64,000 bases of DNA from contig NZ_APKE01000033.1 in assembly GCF_009835145.1 (NCBI RefSeq), forward strand, positions 81,008 through 145,007, read 5' to 3'. Below the pieces are notes generated by a model. That model was not told the origin of the DNA. It worked only from the letters and a program-made list of their open reading frames with translations, and searched no databases. Below, piece by piece: positions 62,970 to 64,000 of this stretch. Positions within the stretch are counted from its first letter, which is position 1; every line of letters begins with the position of its first letter. The DNA comes from Profundibacterium mesophilum KAUST100406-0324 (lineage in GTDB: Bacteria; Pseudomonadota; Alphaproteobacteria; Rhodobacterales; Rhodobacteraceae). The translations under genes and the position numbers were made by a program.

Positions 62970-63821
62970 TCAGCCGGTCATTGCGGTCGCGGCTGGTTCA
63001 TCCTCCGCCTGCCGCGTGGCACCGCGATAGCGGCCCTCGCTGATGCCCTCGAGGAGGACTGCGATCTCACGCCGCATAGCGTCCGGAACGCCGAGGCGCC
63101 GCCATTCGTCCTGCAAGGCTTCGCGCTCCAGCATGACGAGCGTCTCGACATCGGCCACCCGCGGCCGGTTCAGTCCCGTTAGATGATCAAGAAGACGGTG
63201 GGAATGGATGATGGTCGGACGGGCATCAAGCGGTTCCCAGGCATCGAGCAGCGTCACCCGGCGAAGATTGAATTCCGGTGGCAGAACGTAGAAGCGGATG
63301 TCCGACGACCAGAGCAGGTCCTTCAGGGCGATCTGATCACGCTGATGCGCGCGTGTTCGGTAACTTTCCGCCCATTTATCGAAGAAATCGAGCATCGGCG
63401 CCGATTTTCGATAGAGGACGACACCGGAATTGAGCTGCGGGAAGGCATATGGCGTCGTCTCCGTGTCGCCTTCCTGGATCAGTGCGGATGCCCGGCGCAC
63501 ATCATGGGCCATGGCCAGCTCGAAGCGATCGAGAAGGAAGAAGAGATCGCCAAGAGGTGCGATCACCAGCGTATCGCAATCGAGGAACAGGGTTCTGTCG
63601 AACCGGCTGAGCGGCATGCAGTCGAGCTTCGCGCGCTTGTGGTTTCGCGGGACGGGATGGACCTGGTCGAACGCGTCGAGACCGGGCGCGTCGGGCTGGT
63701 CTGTGAAGAGGTCCGCTGCGATGCCGGGATTGCTGCGCTTGAGGGAACTGACCGAGGCGCGCGCAAGATTTCGGTAATCGTCGCCGGTGGCAACGTAGAT
63801 GACGCCTGTGCTATGGGACAT
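62970..63821 (-). CDS. Glycosyltransferase-like protein (GT8-type fold)
   Basis: A 283-aa soluble protein resembling nucleotide-sugar transferases. The N-terminus MSHSTGVIYVATGDDYRNLA, the DxD element FLDCDTLV (Asp81, Asp83) for metal-sugar-nucleotide binding, and FPQLNSGVVLYRKS near residue 137 are typical of GT8-like/capsular polysaccharide enzymes. It starts 74 bases after the stop of another gene on the same strand, the end of which is at the window edge, so it may belong to a polysaccharide or adornment cluster beyond the window. Acceptor unknown. Confidence 0.78.
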   Translation of the reverse strand: MSHSTGVIYVATGDDYRNLARASVSSLKRSNPGIAADLFTDQPDAPGLDAFDQVHPVPRNHKRAKLDCMPLSRFDRTLFLDCDTLVIAPLGDLFFLLDRFELAMAHDVRRASALIQEGDTETTPYAFPQLNSGVVLYRKSAPMLDFFDKWAESYRTRAHQRDQIALKDLLWSSDIRFYVLPPEFNLRRVTLLDAWEPLDARPTIIHSHRLLDHLTGLNRPRVADVETLVMLEREALQDEWRRLGVPDAMRREIAVLLEGISEGRYRGATRQAEDEPAATAMTG

Positions 63822-63894
63822 GGACTCGCTCGTTAAGGCCGGTTCGACCGTGCGGCTTTCGCGGCGCGGTTCTGGTTGTCGGGGTGCTTTCGGC

Positions 63895-64000
63895 TCAGCC
63901 TGTGTGGAAGAGCGTGTCGAAGAGGCGCGGATCGAGGGTCGATGCGGCGAATGTCGGCCCCTCGGTGAGGATCGAGACGGCATCGTGGCTGTGCAGGCTT
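63895..64000 (-). CDS. C-terminal fragment of an unidentified protein (5' end outside window)
   Basis: The last 34 codons of a minus-strand gene lie at the window edge, ending at a TGA (63895-63897). The residues end DPRLFDTLFHTG. The frame is open to the edge. The fragment is too short to identify; its closeness to the glycosyltransferase suggests the same operon. Confidence 0.5.
   Translation of the reverse strand, partial: SLHSHDAVSILTEGPTFAASTLDPRLFDTLFHTG

Overview
The window is one contiguous stretch of high-GC chromosome whose genes point to an alphaproteobacterium of the Rhodobacterales (Roseobacter/Paracoccus-type), probably marine or moderately halophilic. The reasons are: an iscR-nifS-sufB-sufC-sufD-sufS locus with YIP1-like membrane genes inside it and an atypical IscR, a GapR/DUF2312 nucleoid protein, an NDUFA12-type complex I accessory subunit, an alphaproteobacterial LexA box (GAAC-N7-GAAC) before recA, an Irr/ICE-type box before iscR, and a complete ectoine cluster with its own aspartokinase. 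I see no insertion sequences, prophage genes, CRISPR arrays or rRNA. It reads as a core chromosome with a few regulatory modules.

Layout. 1-932: 3' part of glpK. 1204-6698: housekeeping (clpP, clpX, NDUFA12-like, DUF2155, then on the minus strand aat, accC, accB). 7075-9468: RutR-like regulator divergent from an M20-type carbamoyl hydrolase with a RutR-type operator between them, plus a small lipoprotein. 9867-11770: a small conserved protein and a PRC-barrel protein with an unusual repeat region. 11998-25062: an acetate/short-chain-acid module (acs, five genes of a Liv-type ABC importer, a divergent RamB-like XRE regulator, a REC-only response regulator, a small membrane protein, a CrbS-like symporter-STAC-histidine kinase, and a DUF442 protein). 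25593-28086: a NitT/TauT-type ABC importer. 28583-30676: a FadJ-like protein with degraded catalytic motifs. 30706-34849: small proteins, GapR and a large hybrid kinase. 35121-39860: recA, alaS, DUF1330 and a MOSC protein that appears to start at CTG. 39958-45806: typA, TIGR02594, mscS, SMR exporter, icd, wrbA. 45873-54476: alpha/beta hydrolase and the iscR-suf operon, followed by tRNA-Arg(CCG). 54701-59157: ectR-ectABC-ask. 59451-64000: an orphan small gene, a DMT exporter, a secreted molybdopterin-fold protein paired with a histidine kinase, and glycosyltransferase-type genes.

How the parts work together. The 12-25 kb block looks like an 'acetate switch': acetyl-CoA synthetase is cotranscribed or adjacent to an amino-acid/amide-type importer and faces a regulator and a kinase whose families are tied to acetate sensing. 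A set of GTAAA/TTTAC repeats lies in the divergent promoter. The suf operon supplies Fe-S clusters and carries one good Irr-type box at its promoter and a second, unexpected one inside the first cysteine desulfurase gene. The ectoine operon has a sigma70-like promoter whose spacer and -10 overlap an EctR1-like palindrome.

The most interesting candidates for something new are the REC-only/STAC-kinase/XRE acetate module (including a histidine-kinase-like helix inside the XRE regulator), the cysteine-free molybdopterin-fold protein translationally coupled to a kinase, and the intragenic Irr-like box in the suf operon. All functional statements come from reading motifs and gene order by eye. No database search was run.
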